Source: Methanobacterium sp. (lineage in GTDB: Archaea > Methanobacteriota > Methanobacteria > Methanobacteriales > Methanobacteriaceae). Taken from it: a stretch of DNA of 9,120 nucleotides. The DNA is taken from NCBI GenBank assembly GCA_003161815.1, contig PMNN01000275.1, forward strand, positions 1-9,120, in the 5' to 3' direction. The notes beneath the pieces were generated by a model that ran no database searches, was not told the origin of the DNA, and saw only the letters and a list, made by a program, of their open reading frames with translations. Numbering within the stretch: position 1 is the stretch's first letter; every line of letters begins with the position of its first letter. A program made the translations under genes and the position numbers. Below, piece by piece: positions 1-5,701 of this stretch.

Positions 1-936
1 AATTTGGGTTGTACTCAAATTAGAATGTCCTAGAAGCTGTTGTATAGCCCTGATATCTACCCCATTCTTTAAAAGATGAGTGGCGAAGGAATGGCGTAGG
101 ATATGAGGAGTAACCTTCTTCCGTATTCCCGCTAATCGGGCGTAATCCTTGATCATCATCTGTATATAACGTGGTGTAAGATGATTCCCGCAACGGTTTA
201 TAAATAAATAATCACTATCATCATTTCTTTGAGCCAAATACTCTTCAATAAGACTCTTAGTTAAATCATCAAAAAGTACTATTCGATCTTTTTCTCCTTT
301 TCCTCTAATCCTTATAGTTCTCTCACGCAGATCTACACTATCTGTGTAGAGATTAACAAGTTCAGATACCCGTAATCCTGATGAGTAAAGTAGTGCCAAT
401 ATCAGCTTATTTCTGCGTCTTAAAATCACAGCATAAGGCTTTGAGGATTCAAATGTATGATAATTATCCAAGGCATTTATTAACTTCTGGACTTCATCTT
501 CATTCAAAGATTTTGGTAGTGATTTAGTCCTTTTAGGAGTTTGAACTTCTTTAAGCACCCCTATTTCAGCAAATTCAAAAAATTTCTTTAAAACAACGGT
601 TACTAAATAGATATAATTCTGTGAAACTTTTCGTTTTCTTTTAAGGTAACCTATATAACGTTTAAATGATCTCAAAATCATTCTCTCATCATAAAGTTCT
701 TTTTCATTCTGTAAAAACTTATGAAAGTTGCTTATTATAGATTTATATGTCTTTATAGTGTTTAATGAGTAGTTTCTGATCTCTAACTCAAAAAGATAGT
801 CTTCCATCATCTCTGGGAAATCGATGACTTCCAACATATTTTTACGGTTAACATATTCTTCACCTGCAATTACCTTCTGCAGATCCGCTGAGCCTCCTTC
901 AACGTTTCTCCAACTCTGACGAGGATAAGAATTCAT
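1..936 (-). CDS. xerA: XerA-like tyrosine recombinase (3' end outside window)
   Basis: A site-specific recombinase of the XerC/D/XerA family, which in archaea is thought to resolve chromosome dimers at dif-like sites. The frame is open without a stop for 312 codons and runs off the window edge. Residues about 38-130 form the N-terminal SAM-like core-binding domain (helix with [17 protein letters not shown]). The catalytic domain follows: R189 (SSGLRVSEL), K213 (RGKGEKDR), H278 and R281 ([10 protein letters not shown]) and H304 ([12 protein letters not shown]). In Xer proteins the nucleophilic tyrosine follows STTQI directly, so it should be the next residue, just beyond position 1. The start is the first in-frame ATG. 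It has no GGAGG, and an A+T-rich TATA-like stretch lies about 30 bases upstream (961-973), so a leaderless transcript is possible. About 35 residues precede the usual Xer N-terminus, and M34 is an alternative start without a better ribosome-binding site. The gene follows the AAA+ ATPase gene on the same strand after 98 bases. Family call is firm; the symbol rests on archaeal context. Confidence 0.93.
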   Translation of the reverse strand, partial: MNSYPRQSWRNVEGGSADLQKVIAGEEYVNRKNMLEVIDFPEMMEDYLFELEIRNYSLNTIKTYKSIISNFHKFLQNEKELYDERMILRSFKRYIGYLKRKRKVSQNYIYLVTVVLKKFFEFAEIGVLKEVQTPKRTKSLPKSLNEDEVQKLINALDNYHTFESSKPYAVILRRRNKLILALLYSSGLRVSELVNLYTDSVDLRERTIRIRGKGEKDRIVLFDDLTKSLIEEYLAQRNDDSDYLFINRCGNHLTPRYIQMMIKDYARLAGIRKKVTPHILRHSFATHLLKNGVDIRAIQQLLGHSNLSTTQI

Positions 937-1034
937 GTTATCAAATTATAATTCTTCTATCATAAATTTATTTAGTTTTTATCCCTTATTCTAATATTAT
1001 TTGGATTTATCAATTAATTCATAATTGACATTTT

Positions 1035-2546
1035 CTACATATAACTACGATCTACATTTTCATTTGGGGGTTGATTTTTTGAACCGCTCATTTGCTGTGA
1101 ACTGGAAAAATCCTTCTGTAGTGCATTTTCAAAGGATTTATATCGTTTTATTATCTGATCTTCAATGGATTTAGCATTTTCAATAGCAAATAACATGTGT
1201 TTATCTTCAATTAATTCACTTCCATCCATAACAGCTAAGTCACCAGCCATTCTTATCATGCCCCCCAAATCTCTCAATCTAAGTGTTAAAGAATTTTTAT
1301 GATCATCTATAACTTTACTTCTTCTTCTCGCTTCATCAACAACTATGTGAACTGCATTTCGAGTAGCATGTGGTATTTTACCATCTATTTTTATTTCCTG
1401 AGCCATAAACTGGGCTATTTTAGCCTGATTTTCTCCAGTATCAGGCATGGTGGTTTTCATAAGAATTTCATAACCTTCACCCTGTATTCTTGAACGGAGC
1501 GGAGGAAGTATATATTTTATATCTCTAATGTTGCAAGCTCCTACAAAAATAAAATCGCATGGAACATTTTGAACCTTAACAGAACTTCCAGCACTCTGAG
1601 GATTTCTTCCCACTATGGGAAAAACTTTATCCTGCATGGCACTTAAAATATAACGCTGCAAATTAGCAATATGAATTATTTCATCTATAAAAATAACACC
1701 TTCATGGGCTTCGTGAATTGCTCCAGGCACCACTCGTTCATAAGGTTGGGTTCCCAGATCGGGATGCCCTCCATACGGATCGTGTCGCACGTCACCCAAT
1801 AGCTCGGTTTCACTGGCTCCGGTAGCCTGGATGAATAGTTTTCTCTCCAAAGGCACTACTACGTTTTTTGGTTTTTCGTCAACAATTTCCCTTCTTTTCT
1901 CTAGAGCACTCTGATCCAGTATCTTTATGTGTTCTCCATCCACTCTCTCATAGATTACCACTTCTTCTCGTTCATCCCGCATACGGGTTGTGGTAACTCT
2001 TTCATGAGGGATGTTTACTGGATCACTATTCATCTCAAACATACCTAAAAGGTCACCTAAATGTTTTCGTCGGGCATTTATATGAGAATATTTGTCACCA
2101 CCACACTTGGGGCATATACTTTGATAAGCATTGTTATAACTTCCACAATGAATACATCTAAAACCTAATCTTTCAGCAACCCCCTCAGGGACATCCATAG
2201 GATTTACTATATCTCCCTCTGCCCTTTGTAGTTCTTTTTTATTATTTTCTATCTCTTTTCTAGTTTTAAACTCAACAAATGGTCTTTCTGGTATTTCAGG
2301 ATTATGTACCACTGTTATTTCTTCGTTGGGCTCTTCAAGATGGAAAGATATAGCTTGTGCTATTAATGATTTACCTATACCAGGAGGGCCTACTAATAAT
2401 AGATTTCTTCTCTGTTTAGCGGCGATTTTAACGAATTCTATGACATCTTCATGACCTATAACTCTTTCTAGAGGATCTTTAGGTATTAAAATGTCTTTAG
2501 TGGTTTCTATATCCTTTAAGAATTCATTATTCATGTTCACATACAC
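1035..2546 (-). CDS. Lon-B-type AAA+ ATPase with zinc ribbon, lacking the protease domain
   Basis: A Lon-B/Mg-chelatase-related AAA+ ATPase; its cellular job is unknown to me. Numbering from the GTG at 2546 (503 residues): IGHEDV lid about 30-35, Walker A GPPGIGKS 53-60, Walker B VIFIDE 284-289, sensor-1 asparagine in VGACN near 339, arginine-finger region LPPLRSRI near 347-354, and sensor-2 helix LRLRDLGG near 423-430. Between Walker A and the second half lies a long insertion (about 75-235) with a zinc ribbon, CxxC at 131/134 and CxxC at 145/148. In membrane-anchored archaeal LonB, as I recall, this part of the AAA+ module carries transmembrane helices; none is visible here. The protein ends about 70 residues after sensor 2 in a Ser/Gln/Asn-rich tail, so the Ser-Lys peptidase domain is absent. 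The start is uncertain: TTG 2561, GTG 2546, GTG 2540 and ATG 2534 are in frame. GGGGGT at 2552-2557, 5 bases before GTG 2546, favours that one. It follows dnaG by 43 bases. Databases may call it 'ATP-dependent protease', which the sequence does not support. Confidence 0.88.
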   Translation of the reverse strand: MYVNMNNEFLKDIETTKDILIPKDPLERVIGHEDVIEFVKIAAKQRRNLLLVGPPGIGKSLIAQAISFHLEEPNEEITVVHNPEIPERPFVEFKTRKEIENNKKELQRAEGDIVNPMDVPEGVAERLGFRCIHCGSYNNAYQSICPKCGGDKYSHINARRKHLGDLLGMFEMNSDPVNIPHERVTTTRMRDEREEVVIYERVDGEHIKILDQSALEKRREIVDEKPKNVVVPLERKLFIQATGASETELLGDVRHDPYGGHPDLGTQPYERVVPGAIHEAHEGVIFIDEIIHIANLQRYILSAMQDKVFPIVGRNPQSAGSSVKVQNVPCDFIFVGACNIRDIKYILPPLRSRIQGEGYEILMKTTMPDTGENQAKIAQFMAQEIKIDGKIPHATRNAVHIVVDEARRRSKVIDDHKNSLTLRLRDLGGMIRMAGDLAVMDGSELIEDKHMLFAIENAKSIEDQIIKRYKSFENALQKDFSSSQQMSGSKNQPPNENVDRSYM

Positions 2547-2551
2547 AGAGG

Positions 2552-2557
2552 ACCCCC
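2552..2557 (-). promoter_or_regulatory. Ribosome-binding site choosing the AAA+ ATPase start
   Basis: GGGGGT on the minus strand differs from GGAGGT at one base. It lies 5 bases before GTG 2546, 11 before GTG 2540 and 17 before ATG 2534, and it is inside the coding frame if TTG 2561 were used. This favours GTG 2546 but does not exclude ATG 2534. Confidence 0.45.
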
Positions 2558-2589
2558 ACAAAAAAGAGAAATTTTAAATCTTTAGATAT

Positions 2590-3738
2590 TCATCCAGTTA
2601 TAATTTTTATTTGATTGGGTTTTTTCACCATTTCATTCATTCTAACTGCTACAATGTGTTTCAATTCTTTCTCTCGAGCAATATCTATAAGTCTTTGACT
2701 GATTACGCCATCAAATACCACAGCATAAACATTATTATGAACATCTTTAAGTTCATCGTAAAGATTTTCCACTTTAATTTCCTTCAGAATATTCAGAGCA
2801 TCATCTAAGATCTCGGCATTTCCTGAACCTTCCAAATCCTTAAGAATGCCCTTTAAAACCCTTATTTTATCTTCACTTTTTGGTGGCTCAGGTTTTTTAA
2901 CTTTAACTCCCATGTCATGGAATATTTGTTCTACAGGTATTTTATCTCTTAAAGCCACCATTACCTCATCCTTTGTTAAATCTTCTACTTCCTTACCTTT
3001 AGGGGCTCTAGTAACATAGTCCACTTCCCCAACCTGTAGAAGTTCCTTTAAAATAAGCTCTCCTCCTCGATCTCCGTCTAAGAAAGCAGTTACTGTTTTA
3101 TTTTTAGTTAATTCTGCCACAGTTTTAGGTACACTAACACCTTCCACAGCTATGGCATTTTTAACGCCATAACGTAACAAGTTCAATACATCTGCTCTTC
3201 CCTCCACCACCAATATAGCGTCGGATGTCACTACATTAGGACCTGCAGGAAGTTTTTCATTACCGAATTCAGTGATTTCATGTATTCTCATGGCTTCTTT
3301 AACTTCTTCTATCATTTTAAGGCTTTCGGGAGTTACTTCTTCCATCATTCCTTTGTAGAGTTCTTTAGCACGATCCACCACTCTTCTTCTTTTAACAGCT
3401 CTTACATCTTCTACTTTGGAAACTTGAATATAGGCTTCGCAAGGACCTACACGATTAATTGTTTCTAGTGAAGCGGCTAAGATTGCGGTTTCCACTCTAT
3501 CTAAGCTGGATGGTATCACAATTTCACCTTTAGACCTTCCGGCTTTAGAGTTGATATTTACTTTAATTCTTCCTATTCTGCCTGTTTTTTGTAATTCCCT
3601 TAAATCAAGATCATTGCTTAAAAGTCCCTCAGTTTGGCCAAAAATCGCACCTACTACATCGGGTTTTTCCACAATTCCATTAGCATTAATTTGAGCATGA
3701 ATGAGATATTTAGTAGTACTTATTTCTTCTTTTCCCAT
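2590..3738 (-). CDS. dnaG: Archaeal DnaG primase / exosome-associated TOPRIM protein
   Basis: Archaeal DnaG-type protein, 382 residues. In archaea it is known as a primase-like protein and as a stable subunit of the RNA exosome, where it binds poly(A)-rich RNA through its N-terminal domain; the balance of roles in this organism is not visible in the sequence. The N-terminal domain (about 1-160) has the conserved VVGAIFGQTEGLL and RVGPCEAYIQV segments. The TOPRIM domain (about 165-260) has the catalytic glutamate in VVEGRADV (E179) and the metal-binding pair in FLDGDRGG (D221, D223). A charged C-terminal part ends in VKKPNQIKIITG. Two ATGs are possible, 3753 and 3738. The upstream ATG overlaps a GGAGG, and that GGAGG sits 8 bases before ATG 3738, so 3738 is the likely start; using 3753 would add MEAQI. 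It follows the small TOPRIM gene by 73 bases and precedes the AAA+ gene by 43, suggesting one operon. Confidence 0.96.
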   Translation of the reverse strand: MGKEEISTTKYLIHAQINANGIVEKPDVVGAIFGQTEGLLSNDLDLRELQKTGRIGRIKVNINSKAGRSKGEIVIPSSLDRVETAILAASLETINRVGPCEAYIQVSKVEDVRAVKRRRVVDRAKELYKGMMEEVTPESLKMIEEVKEAMRIHEITEFGNEKLPAGPNVVTSDAILVVEGRADVLNLLRYGVKNAIAVEGVSVPKTVAELTKNKTVTAFLDGDRGGELILKELLQVGEVDYVTRAPKGKEVEDLTKDEVMVALRDKIPVEQIFHDMGVKVKKPEPPKSEDKIRVLKGILKDLEGSGNAEILDDALNILKEIKVENLYDELKDVHNNVYAVVFDGVISQRLIDIAREKELKHIVAVRMNEMVKKPNQIKIITG

Positions 3739-3746
3739 TATTTGGG

Positions 3747-3751
3747 CCTCC
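3747..3751 (-). promoter_or_regulatory. dnaG ribosome-binding site
   Basis: GGAGG on the minus strand, 8 bases before ATG 3738. It overlaps the other in-frame ATG at 3753 (ATGGAGG), so that ATG is probably part of the leader rather than the start. Confidence 0.75.
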
Positions 3752-3788
3752 ATTACTTCTGTAAGATACTTTAATAAATATGGATAAT

Positions 3789-3804
3789 ATCACTGCCATC
3801 ACTG
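3789..3804. repeat. Short tandem repeat between the TOPRIM gene and dnaG
   Basis: ATCACTG occurs at 3789-3795 and 3798-3804, a 9-base period, in the 73-base gap between the two TOPRIM genes. An A+T-rich stretch beside it (about 3770-3785) could be a weak TATA element for dnaG on the minus strand. This may be chance. Confidence 0.3.
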
Positions 3805-3811
3805 ATTCAGT

Positions 3812-4243
3812 TCAAGGAGAATCCGGATGATAGTAATTGCCAGTAACTCCATAAGGACATTCTTCAAGTTCTAGTTGACGCATGTGTCTTTCTAGACTCT
3901 CTATATCTTTGATGTATTTGTGGGTGATTCCCATGATTTTTCTTCTAATTTGAAGATCTGGATGGGAACCAAATCCTTGTATATCTTCTGAAAGTTTTTT
4001 AGCAAGCTCGTTGCCTTTTTTATCGAAGTCTGTTAATATAATAATTTTGGAAGATGATTTTGTAGCCATTTCTGTGATTTCAAAGAGTTTATGAGGAGAG
4101 CCTGAGACTTTTATGAAGTCGCCATTTATTCCAAGGTTTTTCAAAGCTTCTTCATCTTTTTTACCCTCAATAAGAATTGGCATTCCTCGTTCCGCACAGT
4201 CTTGAAGTTCTTCTATTACAGATAACAATTGTCTAAAACTCAT
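3812..4243 (-). CDS. Small stand-alone TOPRIM-domain protein (UPF0292-like)
   Basis: A 143-residue protein made almost entirely of one TOPRIM domain, the metal-binding catalytic fold shared by primases, topoisomerases and RNase M5. Visible motifs: the glutamate in PILIEGKKDEEAL (E26) and the DxD pair in IILTDFDKKG (D72, D74). A basic-rich helix (RRKIMGITHKYIKDIE, about 100-115) and the tail CPYGVTGNYYHPDSP follow. The size fits archaeal 'small primase-like' UPF0292 proteins, whose role is not established. The start is ATG 4243 with AAGGA (4251-4255) 7 bases upstream and a TATA element at 4283-4291. It is the first gene of the minus-strand cluster. An RNase M5-like nuclease role is possible, but no sequence feature decides it. 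Confidence 0.9.
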   Translation of the reverse strand: MSFRQLLSVIEELQDCAERGMPILIEGKKDEEALKNLGINGDFIKVSGSPHKLFEITEMATKSSSKIIILTDFDKKGNELAKKLSEDIQGFGSHPDLQIRRKIMGITHKYIKDIESLERHMRQLELEECPYGVTGNYYHPDSP

Positions 4244-4282
4244 TGTAAAGTCCTTTATGATGTGTAACTAGTATCTATACAA

Positions 4283-4291
4283 TTTATATAA
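4283..4291 (-). promoter_or_regulatory. TATA element for the TOPRIM-dnaG cluster
   Basis: TTATATAAA on the minus strand, preceded by GGA where a BRE would lie. An archaeal start about 25 bases downstream would fall near 4260, giving a leader of roughly 20 bases that contains AAGGA (4251-4255) before the ATG at 4243. The spacing fits an archaeal promoter. A second TATA-like stretch (about 4299-4309) lies just upstream and reads in both directions. Confidence 0.55.
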
Positions 4292-4321
4292 TCCATGTTA
4301 TATATAAAATTGAAGATAATA

Positions 4322-4358
4322 GGGGAAATTGGTGGTATCCAATTTTTAAAGTTTCCCC
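4322..4358. repeat. Nested inverted repeat in the divergent region
   Basis: Outer arms GGGGAAA (4322-4328) and TTTCCCC (4352-4358) enclose inner arms ATTGG (4328-4332) and CCAAT (4339-4343) around TGGTAT. The left arms abut, while the right arms are separated by about 8 bases. It is the most G+C-rich element of an otherwise A+T-rich region and lies 30-75 bases upstream of the minus-strand TATA element. It could be a regulator site or an RNA hairpin. Confidence 0.5.
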
Positions 4359-4365
4359 AACTATC

Positions 4366-4430
4366 AAAAATTATCACGAAAATCTAAATCTTCAATGAAA
4401 TCTGTTTAAATCACTTTAAAAAATTATCAC
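4366..4430. repeat. 12-base direct repeat pair
   Basis: AAAAATTATCAC occurs at 4366-4377 and again at 4419-4430, start to start 53 bases, close to five helical turns. A protein bound at both copies would sit on the same DNA face. The A+T-rich background makes chance possible. Confidence 0.35.
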
Positions 4431-4606
4431 CATTATTTATTCCTAGTTAAGATTGTTTTAAATGGCGGTTTTTTTAAAGGTAGTAACTTTTAAATATTTT
4501 TATAAAAAATGTATAGTATTCATAGGAAAAAATGACAAATACACTATTTGAGAAGTTATTAAAATCAGGTTTTTTATTAAATAAATTTTCAAAATATTTT
4601 TAGAAT

Positions 4607-4678
4607 GATATTTATTTTAATAGTTTGATGAAATCAATGAAATAAAGTATCATAAAATGCTTAAAAAAAAATTTTTTT
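4607..4678 (+). promoter_or_regulatory. Possible structured leader with oligo-T tract before DUF211
   Basis: Imperfect arms GATATTTATTT (4607-4617) and AAATAAAGTATC (4640-4651) enclose a small perfect hairpin TTGAT-GAA-ATCAA (4625-4637). Eleven bases later comes A9T7 (4663-4678), ending 11 bases before the GGAGG. Archaeal RNA polymerase can terminate at oligo-U runs, so this could act as a leader attenuator; it could equally be ordinary A+T-rich promoter DNA. Confidence 0.3.
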
Positions 4679-4689
4679 GAAAAATAATT

Positions 4690-4694
4690 GGAGG
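4690..4694 (+). promoter_or_regulatory. DUF211 ribosome-binding site
   Basis: GGAGG, 8 bases before GTG 4703. It overlaps the upstream in-frame TTG (4688), which rules that codon out as the likely start and fixes the N-terminus as (M)AKGLIRIVLD. Confidence 0.8.
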
Positions 4695-4702
4695 ATAAAA
4701 AA

Positions 4703-4993
4703 GTGGCAAAAGGCCTGATAAGGATAGTTTTAGACATTCTTAAACCACATGAACCCACATTGCCTTATTTTGCTAAATATTTAAGTGAAGTGAGTGGTGT
4801 GGAAGGAGTAAATGTGACTTTAATGGAAATTGATAAAGAAACCGAGAACATTAAAGTCACAATCCAGGGAAGTGAACTCAATTTTGAGGAGATATCCCAA
4901 GCCATAGAACAGTATGGTGGTTCAATTCATAGCATAGATGAGGTTGTTGCAGGTAGAACCATGGTTGAGGAAGTTACCACACCACAGGACTGA
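4703..4993 (+). CDS. DUF211 family protein (MTH889-like)
   Basis: A 96-residue protein of the archaeal DUF211 family with no established biochemical role. The opening GLIRIVLDILKPHEP, the central GVEGVNVTLMEIDKETENIKVTIQG and the end SIDEVVAGRTMVEEVTTPQD are what I recall of this family, including MTH889 of M. thermautotrophicus, a structural-genomics target. The predicted pattern strand-helix-strand-strand-helix-strand fits a ferredoxin/ACT-like fold, suggesting an oligomeric ligand- or metal-binding regulator; that is inference. The start is GTG 4703, chosen because of the GGAGG 8 bases upstream. The stop lies 6 bases before the RraA-like gene, so the two are almost certainly co-transcribed. 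Confidence 0.92.
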   Translation: MAKGLIRIVLDILKPHEPTLPYFAKYLSEVSGVEGVNVTLMEIDKETENIKVTIQGSELNFEEISQAIEQYGGSIHSIDEVVAGRTMVEEVTTPQD

Positions 4994-4999
4994 TTTCAG

Positions 5000-5665
5000 A
5001 TGGATAAAAAAATGAAAATCTCTCCTGAAGGTATTCGTGAAAGATTTTCACATCCACGTGACGATTTTGAATTATGGAAAAATGAACTAAGCACTCCCCA
5101 AGTTTCAGACGCATTGAAGAGTATAGTGAACCATCCATGGGTTATAAAAAGTTTGAAACCCTTAAAAGACGAATTCAGAATCATAGGAAATGCTATCACA
5201 ATTGATACTTCCTCAAATGATTGGGGTACAGCCTTAAAAGCTATTGACATAGCCCAAAAAGGAGATATACTGGTTATTCATTCAAAAGATGATAATAATG
5301 CTGTTTGGGGAGAATTAACATCAAAAACAGCTCAAAAAAAAGGATTAGCAGGCACTATCGTCTATGGAGCGGTAAGGGATGCAGCTACAATTAAAAATTT
5401 AAATTATCCTGTTTTCACCCGATCCATAATTCCTAACGCAGGGGAACCATTGGGAGAAGGAACTTTGAATGTACCTATTAAATGTGGAGAAGTGACAATA
5501 AATCCACAGGATGTAATTATAGGCGATGATTGCGGAGTAATAGTGGTGCCAGCAGAAATTTTTCATAGCGTAATGAAGAAAACTTTAAAGATAAAGAATA
5601 ATGAAAGGAAAATACTTCAAAAAATCGAGGAAGGATGGCCTCTATCTGAAATTATAGGTTTATAA
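5000..5665 (+). CDS. RraA / HMG-aldolase-fold family protein
   Basis: A 221-residue protein of the RraA/'MenG' superfamily (COG0684 type). The superfamily includes RNase E regulators, class II pyruvate aldolases (HMG/CHA aldolase) and oxaloacetate decarboxylases; the old label 'demethylmenaquinone methyltransferase' is considered wrong. Visible core: AQKGDILVIHS (about 85-95), VWGELTSKTAQKKGLAGTIV (102-121) and GAVRD (123-127), then VIIGDDCGVIVVPAEI (172-187). E105, R126 and D127 occupy the metal/substrate positions. T130 stands where, as I recall, the aldolases carry an acidic residue (RD-x2-E/D), so aldolase activity is doubtful. RNase E is not expected here, so the bacterial RraA role is unlikely. 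The start is ATG 5000, 6 bases after the DUF211 stop, with only a weak AGGA upstream. The next gene starts 36 bases downstream. Confidence 0.85.
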   Translation: MDKKMKISPEGIRERFSHPRDDFELWKNELSTPQVSDALKSIVNHPWVIKSLKPLKDEFRIIGNAITIDTSSNDWGTALKAIDIAQKGDILVIHSKDDNNAVWGELTSKTAQKKGLAGTIVYGAVRDAATIKNLNYPVFTRSIIPNAGEPLGEGTLNVPIKCGEVTINPQDVIIGDDCGVIVVPAEIFHSVMKKTLKIKNNERKILQKIEEGWPLSEIIGL

Positions 5666-5686
5666 AAATTCTAAAACTTTTTTGAT

Positions 5687-5692
5687 GGAGGT
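5687..5692 (+). promoter_or_regulatory. Ribosome-binding site of the UPF0104 gene
   Basis: GGAGGT, 9 bases before ATG 5702. The nearby ATG at 5684 overlaps it and meets a stop after three codons, so 5702 is the start. Confidence 0.75.
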
Positions 5693-5701
5693 ATAATTTT
5701 A

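Larger units (their letters stand above)
4244..4702. other. Divergent A+T-rich intergenic region
   Basis: This 459-base region separates the minus-strand TOPRIM-dnaG cluster from the plus-strand DUF211 cluster. I see TATA elements for both directions near its left end, a nested inverted repeat (4322-4358), a 12-base direct repeat (4366-4377 and 4419-4430), an imperfect hairpin (4607-4651) and an A9T7 tract (4663-4678). The only in-frame ATG stretch of note (4462-4551, 29 codons) has no ribosome-binding site and no recognisable product. Several A+T-rich stretches could serve as the DUF211 TATA box (for example about 4487-4507 or 4570-4580), and I cannot choose among them. Confidence 0.6.

Noticed and set aside
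1..936. Possible integrase of a mobile element, because it is a tyrosine recombinase.
   Set aside because: The motifs ([21 protein letters not shown]) are Xer-like, the neighbours are core genes, and no attachment-site repeat, tRNA or phage gene is visible. A housekeeping XerA is the better reading.
4462..4551. 29-codon open frame starting ATG in the divergent region, encoding a hydrophobic/basic peptide.
   Set aside because: No ribosome-binding site, very A+T-rich composition like the surrounding non-coding DNA, and no recognisable family. Random frames of this length are expected here.
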